This document shows positions 22,485 through 32,385 of a stretch of 64,000 nt of DNA, in pieces. The translations under genes were made by a program, and so were the position numbers. The stretch is taken from assembly GCA_037976565.1 (NCBI GenBank), contig CP137675.1, positions 10,930,534 to 10,994,533 on the forward strand, written 5' to 3'. This stretch comes from Mesocentrotus franciscanus. Its lineage: Eukaryota > Echinodermata > Echinoidea > Camarodonta > Strongylocentrotidae. Position 1 is the first letter of the stretch. Every line of letters starts with the position of its first letter. The notes under the pieces are model-generated. The model had not been told where the DNA came from, did no database searches, and saw nothing but the letters and a program-made list of their open reading frames with translations.

Positions 22485-23215
22485 ATGGAGGGATCCACAT
22501 TTTATAAAGGCAAAGGGCAGAAAGCATTAAGCACGTCCCCTAAAGAGCAGGAAGGGAAGAAATCCAAAAGGAACATGCCGACCGGTGCATCAAACATGGC
22601 CAACACGGCCGTCACGGACAGAATCATGAACAGGTAAGATGAGAGATTGGATAAGTTGGAAGAAAAGATTGGAGGAAAGTTGTGCGAGATAGAGGAGAGA
22701 ATCAAGGACATGTCGTCGAAATTAAATGAAGTCGGAGAGGCGCAGGGGTACGCAAACACTGAAATAGAATCTCTAAAAGAGGAAGCCAACAAAATGAAGA
22801 AGGAGAGTAAAGATCAGGTGAAAGAATTGAAGGATGAAATAGACAGACTGGGAACGTACATTGTCAGAGAAAACCTTGTGTTCCTCGGGATCCCTGAAGA
22901 GGATGGAGAAAGGGAAAATGTGAAAGAAACACTCCAGGAATTCTATGTCGGAAAATTGAAACTACGGGAAGGAGACGTAGAATCCATCGAATACCAAAGG
23001 GTGCACAGATGCCCAGCAGCAAGCAGACCTCGCCCGATCAAGGCGAGATTCTTGAGATTTGAGGATAAAGTCAAAATCCAGCAGAATGCTAAACAATTAA
23101 AGGGATCTAAGATTGTAATCTCGGATGATTTGCCTCTCTGAATAAGAAAGGAAAGAAGTGCCCAGATGCCGGCGTTAAAGGCAGCGAGACACGGGGGGAA
23201 AAAAAACATTTTTTT
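22485..23215 (+). pseudogene. LINE ORF1 relic (coiled coil plus RNA-binding domain)
   Basis: Starts MEGSTFYKGKGQKALS at 22485, has an in-frame TAA at about 22635, then LDKLEEKIGGKLCEIEERIK, a long coiled coil. It continues to ENLVFLGIPEE, HRCPAASRPRPIKARFLRF and KGSKIVISDDLPL, the pattern of L1-type ORF1 RNA-binding proteins (Transposase_22 family). A TGA follows, but the same frame goes on as IRKERSAQMPALKAARHGGK, a conserved end region. Two stops mean it is inactive. ORF1 proteins bind element RNA as trimers. No matching ORF2 follows directly. Confidence 0.85.
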
Positions 23216-24595
23216 AGCCGCGCAGACCCAACGAAGCTTTTCGTCAACGGCATTCTGTTGCCAAGGGAACGACAAGCCGGCTTCATAGAGACAGTCGAAG
23301 AGGAAACAGCAGCCCAACAAAGAAGGCAGGGGAGTAAGCAGGGGCCTAACAGAGATCCCAGACAACCGGGGGAGAATCGGGTACAGACGAGTGGAGGAAT
23401 GCACACAAGGAGCAAGGAACTAGGGAACTAGATGGAAATCAATTAAGAACGCAGAGGGTGAGTAATGGGAAATGTACAGAAATTCTTAAAACTCATCAAA
23501 AGTCGGATGAACTGAACTCTGATGAAGCTGATAAAAGGCTAAAACGACACAGAAGGAACACAGACTTGGAAAGAGCAGAGAAAAACAATATGAATACATG
23601 ATCTTGAACTTTGGAACTCATTGACTATTGCTTCGATATATAATTATAATGATAACGAACAAAAATATGGGGATGTTTAAAATGATTATTTGTATAATGA
23701 ATGCTTAGTTTAAAATTGCATCAGTTTTTTTCGTCAGTATTTTGATAAACATATCAAGAAAGAAAAAAAAGCAGTTTTAAGATGCATTGTCAGTGTATGC
23801 AAGTTTTTTCTTCTTCTCATGACTGTATGGAATATTTACGACTTTAGGAAGGACCAGAGAAATGATTCTTATTTTCTTTTCTTTGAAAACAAGGAATTTT
23901 GGAATTTAATACTGATATCAAAATATTGATTGAATGTGTGAATAACAGTAATATTTGTCATAGAAACAAGATCCTAATCTTGTGAACCCATTGGCTCCAT
24001 ATTGAATGGGAGAAGGAAAGGTTTTGTTTTTAAGAAATTTCAATATATATATTAAACTTTGGTTAATTGAGGAGTGTTCAATGAAGAATTTAAAGGTATT
24101 TTCTTATAAAAGACAAGTGAGAGAGCCTTGGGAGAGGATAGAGAGGGATAGGGATGACTCTGAAGTCTATTTGAAGTTTAGGAAATTGATATAGTATTAT
24201 AAGGTAACGAGTTGTTGAACAGATAGGGCGGGAAACCTCCAGTACATGATTTCAAAAAAATATATATAAAAAGTCTATTTTAATCCCTATATTATTACAA
24301 CTTATACTGTTTCATTATTTGGATGATTGAGGAGTTTTACTGAAGAATTCAAAGGTGTTTTCTAATTTTTATAAAAGACAAGTTAGAGAGTCTTGGGAGA
24401 GGATAGATGAAGGCTCGCGGGTGAATGGAAAATGTACAGAATTTCTTAAAATTCATATGAGTATCAACAGTCGGGTGAACTGACACTGATGAGGCTGATA
24501 AAAGGCTAAAACGATACAGAAAGAACAAAAAATTGGAAAGAGCAGAGAGAAAAAGTATCAATCAGATATGATTATTTACGTCTGGGGACCGACCT
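23216..24595. other. LINE-flanking DNA with an internal diverged duplication
   Basis: 23461-23590 and 24417-24550 share AATGTACAGAAATTCTTAAA and GATAAAAGGCTAAAACGA phrases. 24053-24145 and 24330-24412 share a GTTCAATGAAGAATTTAAAGG-like phrase and CTTGGGAGAGGATAGA. These are diverged direct copies, probably parts of the same repeat family. No gene. Confidence 0.55.
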
Positions 24596-24599
24596 TTAA

Positions 24600-25127
24600 A
24601 GATACTATGTCCCTTTTTCAGCCAACATCAAATTCTGTAGAACTTTGCAGGAATTATGAATATGTCATGTATGTCCTATCTGTGAAATTTAAACGTTAGC
24701 AGTGTCCTAATATTCAAATTATGCAAGGAAACCCGTTTACTTGCTAGACTTCACTGTCAGACACTATTGAGTGACTGACTGGTTTTTCTTTGGTAATAAC
24801 ATACATAAAATGAGCGGTGTAAAGGGTACATGAGCATTTGTCTACATCAATAACCCACTTCTTGTAATGGCCAAAATTAAACTGATTGAATCTTTGCGCA
24901 GCATAAAACGTACGACCATTCGGTACAATGGTCTGAAAATCAGACTATTACTTACTGGCTCTATAGCTCTTAAGTCGATTCGACAACTAATAGTCGTTAT
25001 TTTCCCACTTAAAGACATTTTCAAGTCCCCCCTTTTTAGGGAAGTTCTAAATTAGTATTATCTTTCAAATGCCGTTGGAATTTAACCTTTCCATTTTTGT
25101 TTGGCCTGCAAATGGGACATAGTACCT
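24600..25127. mobile_element. 528-bp MITE at a TTAA target, Kolobok/T2-like
   Basis: TTAA (24596-24599) is followed by AGATACTATGTCCC. The right end is GGGACATAGTACCT followed by TTAA (25128-25131). The TTAAAGG-like junction is the hallmark of Kolobok/T2 MITEs. The inverted ends are about 30 bp and imperfect. No transposase. Confidence 0.75.
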
Positions 25128-25169
25128 TTAATGTCACCATCCGAAAGACGTGACTCCGTTTCGAACCGG

Positions 25170-25400
25170 GCTCACCTGAGCCAGTTTGTAGGCGAAGACT
25201 GTTGAGTAATCGTCTAAAAAGTAGGCGCAGTAAGTATTATTTTTCTTGGCATTTTTAAAATAAAAGACCATCAAAATGAAATCCATCATGTAAAGACAGT
25301 ATACATTAACCTCATTCATTTCGTGATCTTCTGTTAAACATTTATCATTCGATCTGGCGATTCTAACAAAGGGATTTTATCAGAAAGCATTTGAGAAAAA
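25170..25400. repeat. Direct repeat, copy 1, with a coding-like core
   Basis: Homologous to 26965-27175 in the same orientation. The minus-strand core reads YCAYFLDDYSTVFAYKLAQ and ends at a CTCAG/GTGAGC donor-like site (25176). Against copy 2, the changes in the DDY-TV codons are mostly third-position silent ones, which suggests past coding. No family recognised. Confidence 0.45.
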
Positions 25401-25680
25401 AACTTTATATCAAATAAAGCTAGGGCTATATGGCAATATACTGTTACTAAATTTATATTTCTGCGTTAAATTGGGAAGGGGATGTGGAATGTTCAATTTA
25501 ATGGGGAGGGTGGGAGTAGGGTCGGTCTTTGACTTCTATCCCGAAAGTTTTACTTTGTCTCTCTTTCTATCCCTATTTCAGTACTATTTTCTGTGGGTAA
25601 TCTGTGTTAAAAGACACTTTGTAATCCATACTTGACATGACAGCTATTTCTTTATTATTATTTAATGTCGTAAATTCACT
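25401..25680. other. Spacer before the hAT insertion
   Basis: Nothing recognised. Confidence 0.4.
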
Positions 25681-25688
25681 GATACACC

Positions 25689-26956
25689 CAGGGGCGGCCG
25701 AGCGACTTCCAAAGTGGGGGGGGGGGGAACTAAGAAAAAAGGGCACATGCTGGAAAAAAGGGCACCTACACAGGGAAATTTCAAGGCAAAAATATACAAT
25801 TTTGAAGACATTGGTATATACCCCTACTTTGTTGTTACATTATCAGGGATGATTTCAATATTTGCTTCACTTCATACACCATACAAGATATTGATTAAGC
25901 ATCATGCTTTGCAGTTGGGTGTAATGGTCTGAAAATTTATTTGCGAGCGAGCGAAGCGAGCGAGGAAAAAATTTAAGATTTGTGAGGTCGCATGCAACGC
26001 GAAAAATTACATCTTATAAAGAGGAATAAACCCAATCCTGATGGGGTTATAAGCACATTCTCATAACGGAAGACTGAAAAGACCTTTGATAAGGAACATA
26101 ACTATATCTTCTATAGATGCGTGCGAGCGTAGCGAGCGAGCTTTGGGGGAAATTGCTCTCAGTCGCTTGAACTTAAGGGAACTTCTTACACCGTCAAAAA
26201 GAGGTACTCACCAGGGATAAACAAAGTCAGTCATGAGAATAGGAAATGGGCATTTGTCGACGGAAAAGGGGCCCCCATCAGATTTTGATAGGGGCATTTA
26301 TCGGAGGTGAAGGGGGCATTTATCTGAAGTGAAAAAAGCAGTAACTTCTCGTACCTGAAAAGGGTCATTTACCAGAGAAGGGGCACTTATGAGAAGGGGT
26401 TCTTTTTTAATGGGGCACTTATCATTAGGAAAAGGGGCACTTATTATAATGGAAAAGGGGCACATGTGAAAATATAAGGTGCGCTTATCCGAGTTAAAAT
26501 GGGGGTAGTTATTAAAAGGGGAATGGGCACTTCTTACAAAGGAAAAGCGGCACTTGTCAAGGTGAAAGAGGCACCTCTCAGATTTGAATAGGGCAATTAT
26601 CAGAGGTGAAGGGGGCACTTATCAAAAGTGAAAAGAGGCACTTCTCGTACCGGAAAAGGGCACTTATGAGAATTGAAAATGGACACTTATTGCAAAGGAA
26701 AATGGGAACTTGTCGAAGTAAAAGGAGCACGTGTCCAAATAAAAGTGGCACTTATCAGAGTTGAAAAGGCGAAGGGGCACTTTTTACAAATTAATAGGGC
26801 CACTTGTCAAAGTAAAAGGGCACTTTTCCTATGTAAAAAGGGGCACTTCGTACAAAGTTAAAAGGGCACTTTTCCTATGTAAAAAGGGGCACTTTTAGGG
26901 TGCTTAAAAAAGTGGGGGGCACTGTGCCCGCCCCTCCCCTGCCCCGGGCTGCCCTG
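25689..26956. mobile_element. hAT-type element, 1268 bp, exact 8-bp target duplication
   Basis: GATACACC lies at 25681-25688 and 26957-26964. The ends are CAGGGGCGGCCG and CGGGCTGCCCTG. It contains GCGAGCGAAGCGAGCGAG near 25945 and 26125, and a degenerate minisatellite. There is no transposase reading frame. It interrupts the second copy of the YC-DDY repeat. Confidence 0.88.
26240..26905. repeat. Degenerate minisatellite, GGGGCACTTATCA units
   Basis: Irregularly spaced repeats of about 25-60 bp built on AAAAGGGGCACTTRTCA and GAGGTGAAAA. They are part of the hAT element interior. Confidence 0.8.
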
Positions 26957-26964
26957 GATACACC

Positions 26965-27175
26965 GTCTGGTAGTCGTCTAAGATGAAGCCGCAGTAAGTT
27001 TAATTTTTCTGGGAATGGATGATAATCATTTTCGACCATCAACATGAAATTCATCATGTAAAGCTAGTCTACATAAACCTCATTCATTTCGTTATCTTGT
27101 ATTATACATTTTTCTTTATTTAATGGAGCGATTCTAACTAGGGGATTTTAGCAGAAAGTATGAAAAAAAAAATCA
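26965..27175. repeat. Direct repeat, copy 2, interrupted by hAT
   Basis: The counterpart of 25170-25400. The minus strand reads YCGFILDDYQTVY up to the hAT target site. Joining the sequence across the insertion would give a Q codon and then TGA, so a terminal exon is possible. The upstream frame has a TAA just before YC unless an acceptor lies there. Confidence 0.4.
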
Positions 27176-27328
27176 ACTTTCAACCTTTGAAAAAAAAGTT
27201 ATCTGTAACTTACTACGAAATGCCCATCAGAGAAAGATTTTTTTTTTTATATCGGCCTGCAGCCAAAGAAATATGTCGACTCCTCCCTACGTTGGATGGG
27301 CCATCTCCATCCTCTTACTAGTACTTAC

Positions 27329-27453
27329 CCCTTGAATTCCTTTTTCTTCTGAACTATCAGAGTCATTCCACTGCCTACAACTAAAAGTATATAGAATCCA
27401 TTCATGATATATCCTTTAAATTCGCATATATCACAACCACGGCAACGATCAGT
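27329..27453 (-). CDS. Candidate exon with a transmembrane segment
   Basis: A 125-nt open segment bounded by a TTATAACAG acceptor-like site and an AAGGG/GTAAGT donor. It encodes a short Cys-rich extracellular piece (TDRCRGCDICEFKG), a hydrophobic stretch MNGFYILLVVGSGMTLIV, then QKKKEFKG. The basic KKK after the hydrophobic stretch would be the cytoplasmic stop-transfer. It ends in phase 2, which does not match the phase suggested for the DDY repeat downstream, so they need not be one gene. No neighbouring exon was found. It could be a receptor exon or chance. Confidence 0.35.
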
Positions 27454-28218
27454 CTGTTATAACTTGCACCAGTCACAATTTTCCCCATGCAAACGTTTAT
27501 ACCATGATAACTATAAAGGACAAAAAGAGCTGGTCACTATAACCACTTTTTTATAGACGACACTATCAGGCCCGATGCATAACATATTAACAAAACGGTG
27601 AAACTCATAAAGCCTTTAGGCTAAAGGGACCCCCTTTTTCCTACCCTTTTCTTGTTCTTGGATATATATACGTTTGTAACAGGTCAAAATTGTACTGTTT
27701 TATGGTGAAAAGACCAATTCATTAAATTGTATTTCTATCAACAACTAATCAATAGCTCCACAGGAAACGGAGAACAAGAAACAAAGAAGTTTATATGTTT
27801 ACAAACTTTGTACTTCAAAGAAGTATCATTCACACATATTCTGAGTAAAAGTTATGAAACACCCCCGATGCCCGATGAGAGTAGTTAATGGTAATGGTTA
27901 TTACTCGCAAGATGACCATCAATATACACATTTTGCTATCTCATTTTCATAATACATACATATATAAATAGAAAACAAAGTAAATGAGACAACCGTATAT
28001 GAGACAAGAATAAATTGAATTTTCGCTCATACGGCTTCATCAGGAATTGATGAATTTATTCAATTTATTCAATCAACAGCATCATAGAAATGCAGTGCGC
28101 CAAATGCAAAGCCGCAGCGTTAAAAAGCAACGAGCTAAATGTTAAGCGCGAAGCGCAAAAGTGCAAAAAGAAGTAGAGGATGGGAGAGAGAGATAATGAG
28201 AGACAGAGAGGATAATAA
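27454..28218. other. Intergenic, nothing recognised
   Basis: AT-rich with a few short dyads. No supported gene. Confidence 0.4.
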
Positions 28219-28699
28219 CCCAGGTAGCAAGCCCATGTGGGACCCACATGGGTCCCATATTCTCTGAAACATGGGCCCCATATGGAAAACCATCTGGGGC
28301 CCTAAGGCATCTGCACCCAAGAAGCATATGGGACCCTATGGGTAAACCCATATAAGACAGATGGGACCCAGATGGGACCCATACCAAACTGGGCCCAAAT
28401 GGGTATGCCCAGCTTAATCCCATCTGGTACCCATATTGGTTAACCCAGATATATCCCATGTGGGTTAACCCAGATTTTCCCATGTGTTACCCATATGGGC
28501 ATATTCATATTCTACCCATATGTGTACGCCCAGCTCATTCCCATCTGGGACCCATAAGGGCTGGCCCAGATAGATCCCATATGGGTTACTAAATATTGGC
28601 CCCATATGGGATACATATATGGGTTCCATTTAATAGCCCAGATGGCACAAGTGACCCAGATCATCCCCATATGGGCCCCATATGGGCTTGCTACCTGGG
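28219..28699. mobile_element. 481-bp element made of CCCATATGGG-like palindromes
   Basis: The ends CCCAGGTAGCAAGCCCAT and ATGGGCTTGCTACCTGGG are inverted repeats. Between them lie some two dozen short palindromes (CCCATATGGG, CCCATGTGGG, CCCATCTGGG, GGGCCCAAATGGG) at about 20-30-bp spacing. The target duplication is unclear. Met/Gly/Pro-rich open frames are a by-product of the motif. Confidence 0.8.
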
Positions 28700-31559
28700 A
28701 AAAAGGGAAAGGGGAAGAAACGGGCAGAAGAAAAAGGAAGGGGGAAGAGAAAAGGAAGAAAGACAAGAGAAAGAGGGGCATATATATTCCAGCATTTCCT
28801 TCAGGGAACTGATGTGAATGGGCGATGAAAAAAGAAGTTGACTTTAAAGTAACCTACAATGAAATATTGCTCATGTTTATTTCTTACAATGTCAAAATTA
28901 CTTTACGGGATCCCCCTCCCTAAAAAGCTTAGGCATGGGTGATGGTAGGTATGAGGTTAATGCATGATCAGGAATTATAGTAGTTGAGTGGATGGAAAAG
29001 AAGTGAGAAACAAGCTGAAGAGAAAGACGGTTTTGTCCAAATGGCAGCATGTAGGAGACGAAACTTTCAGTTTGTTCCCCGATTCATATTCAGTATCTAT
29101 ATTGTTTTATTGATTTCATCCATTTCTTTGTTTATTTATATCTCTACATGTAAAACATTTGAAGAGCTTTTTTCCGAAAGGAGCAAAATCTTTTGATAGC
29201 AAATGGAGATAATGATATACATTTTCCTCTATTTACCTTGAACAAAATTATTAACCTAAATTACGAGAGAAATTATGAACACATGCATCTTTTACTAACA
29301 ATTTTCCATAGACACCTGAACAAAATCGGGTAAACAAAGAGTTCTTTCTTAAGTTACACACATGGATCTAGTGCCTCTTGAAAATAAGCTCTTTGTATGT
29401 ACATAAACAAGCAATACAACAGAATACTCCAGTTCGATATTTTGGAGAAAGATTATTATGTCACAACTTATTTTTGTTTTATTGAAAAGCTGATGTAGGC
29501 CTATGTATTGTATTCAAACGTAACAGGCATAAGATAGTTAAGGTGTTTTTGAAGGTTAGAATGTTATTAAGTTTGAAGTTTTGTTTATAACACCCTTCCA
29601 ATAATAATGCACCTTCTAAGACTGGTTATAGTTTTTGGAAAAAATAGTGCTCTGGTCAGGGCCTTAGGGGAATATTATGCTTATATTTTAGAGCGTATCT
29701 GGTATGATAAGTATATCTGGGTGAAGAAGGAGATAATGGAAGTTTGTTGTTTGGTAGTTGGAACGTAAGTTTTATATTATGTTTTTAAGAAACAGACAGT
29801 TTGTATGAGATCAGGAGTGGAAATTTTCTGTCATTTTGAGAACCAAATTTTGCATCAGTGATATTCTGTTTCATTGAATTGAGTTTCCCGCAGAGAGGAT
29901 TCAGTTGGTTTAATTAAAGAAGGAAGAGAGTCAAATGAAGAACCAAAAGCAATATGTTTTTCATTTACTAATGAGAACTATGTTTTTTGAGATCTCCTTA
30001 CACAGAATATTGGAATGGGTTTTTCACGATGAATGTTGTTTGGAGACATCAATATTCATAAAATGTATGTTTCTATCACCAGGAAATAAAGAATTTTCTG
30101 TCTACATGAACCTTTCCTGGTTGCTTATTAATGCATTTGCCCACTGGTAACATAATACTTTCACAAGTTGATATCCCTCACCATTGGATTTTTTGTGGTA
30201 ATGTCTAAATTTCGTTTAAAAATAGATGATATCAGTCTGGTAGGCCTACACTGCAGGCAAGAGTCAGGACTAACATTTAGCATGTTATTAATTTTATTAC
30301 CACTCTTATATTCTCTGAAATGTTATCTTTATTGAGGGTGACTTGAAAAAGTTAATAACTTGGAAGGGAGGGTGCAAACTGCCACACGCTTCTATCTCTT
30401 GGTTGCTTTGATCCATTGCCGAAAATATTTTGGCACCTATCATCCCCCCAACCACGGATACAAATCGACACCCCTGCCCCCCGCCCCACGGACATTCTTT
30501 TCAAATCTTGGCAACCTCCTAAGGTACAAAAACTCGCCTGACCTTTTTAGAAACTTAAAAAGAAAGTAACAATAGCATAGAATGACTCTCCCTTCGATCG
30601 CGAACGACGATTGATAGATAATTTACCCTTACGAAATACTTTGCATAGATTGGCTATAAATACAAAAAACACTTGTTCGGTTCAGAAGTTCTCTTCTTCC
30701 AATTTTAACCAAATTTAATTTCTAATACCTGTACTGTAGATCTGTATAATTTAAGTACATACCTTGTTGCTGGCACTCCAAGTGTAGTAGTGTTAGTCCT
30801 CTGCTCTGTACTTGTCGCTATGGTCCAATGCAACGGGCCTAAGAATCCTATGTCCTTTGACTCACTTAGTCCTTGCAATATACGCTCATAAATATTACAC
30901 GTTCAATAAAACACCAACAAAAAACACGCAATATCCAAGTTGAGTATTTCCATGTCGTAGAGAGTAGAGCACTATCAGCGGTTGAAGTATACTCGTAGCT
31001 TACGCAAACGTTGTATGGATTCCTTTTGTGACTCGACGCTATACAGTGCGTCCCAAAAAAAAACTATACACTTTTGAAATGGCTGCCGAATAAAAAAAAT
31101 ATATGATTCTAGGGGAAAAGTTTTATATGTATGGAAAGCTCATAAACTCAACTTCCATATGACACCAAAAAGTTTGAAAATAATTCATGCTTGGGTGAGC
31201 ACTGCTCACTTTTGTAAAGGGTATGAAATTAGGTTGCGCAGGAATTAGCCTTCCAATTTGTGAGAGGTAAATCCTTTGGAGCTTATGGAATTGAGGATGA
31301 TATGACCAATTTATGATCAATTGTGATGAGTTTGGGTTTGCTGAGTGAAATTTGTGGTTTATGGGATTAACATTTTATGCATGAGTGAACAGGAATTGCA
31401 TTTGTTATTACCGTATAGCAATGTAACTTTCCATGGTAGACTCAGTGGTGTGTTCATGGGAGTCAGGACGGGGTGATGGTACATGGTGCAGGGGAGGTGA
31501 AATGTAGGGTAGGACTTTGTTGGGTAGATGGGAAAAGGGTCAAGAGGACATGTATGCCC
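28700..31559. other. Intergenic, nothing recognised
   Basis: A purine-rich tract lies at 28700-28775. Near 31027 is CAGTGCGTCCCAAAAAAAAA, which resembles a DNA-transposon end but lacks a partner. Open frames at 28984-29196 and 29935-30150 match nothing I know. Confidence 0.4.
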
Positions 31560-31810
31560 CTCCCCTTCTCTTTCTCTCTCTCTCTCTGCCTGGGTGTGCT
31601 TGTGCATATCTTCACAATTCATTAGACAATCAACATTCAGCTATCAATCACTTAATCAACAATGTATCAGTCAATCGGTCAATCAATTAATCAATCAAGC
31701 ATTCAATCACCATTCAGTATTTCAATCAATTTAATCATTCAATAAATCAATCATAATTAATCAATAACTCAGTCAATCACTCAATCTATCATCCAACCAA
31801 TCAGTCATTT
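31560..31810. repeat. (TC)n tract followed by TCAA-rich repeat
   Basis: A CTCTCT run near 31568-31588, then about 190 bp of degenerate TCAATCAA. Confidence 0.8.
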
Positions 31811-32139
31811 TAGCACTTGAGTTTCGCACAAGAAATACCGTACGGTACAGTTTAACATAAATTCACAAATTTGTAAAATGAACATGTCAGTCTTTCTTTT
31901 CAGTTTTCAATTTTACAACTGTTTCATCTGATAAATGGGCCGGACCTCTGAATGTAGACATGTTGCCATAGTTAATTTTGACTATGAGAAAGTCGTTTTG
32001 CCCACTTTGTATTGAATTGATTTGAACTTTATTGGTTTCCAATCACATTAAAAATGACATATTATTGTTAGGCAGGGGAAGAAAGAAAAAGTAGGCAAAT
32101 AAAAAATAACGAAAGAATTAAAGAAAGATGATATATAGC
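31811..32139. other. AT-rich, possible short LINE 3' end
   Basis: TTGAATTGATTTGAACTTTATTGG at about 32017-32037 resembles an inverted LINE tail. Low certainty. Confidence 0.3.
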
Positions 32140-32335
32140 AAATATAACATTATGAGACAGCCGTGTTGCCATTTTCATGACATTTAACCTATGTAACATC
32201 ATGAGACAGACGTGTTGCCATTTTCAAGATATATAGCCCATATGACAATATGAGATAGCCGCCAGTGTCGTCAATTTTTAATTACATAACGGTACATAAC
32301 CGCTGTGTTGCTATTATAATGTACAGCCAATAATT
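32140..32335. repeat. Diverged longer repeats preceding the satellite
   Basis: Three units of roughly 60 bp share ATGAGACAGCCGTGTTGCCA and TTTTCA, sharing GTTGCCATTTTCA with the satellite unit that follows. They may be related ancestors. Confidence 0.65.
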
Positions 32336-32385
32336 TATTGATATTGGTAAAGCAACTTGAAAAAAGCATCTGGAAAGACATTAAA

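Noticed and set aside
25170..27175. Reading DDYQTVY as a cytoplasmic signalling tyrosine motif joined to the 27329 transmembrane exon
   Set aside because: The transmembrane exon ends in phase 2, whereas the repeat core needs phase 1, and the motif does not match a complete ITAM.
28065..28817. Met/Gly/Trp-rich open frames
   Set aside because: Read-through of CCCATATGGG palindromes, not genes.
31020..31130. Transposon end CAGTGCGTCCCAAAAAAAAA
   Set aside because: No partner end or target duplication was found nearby.
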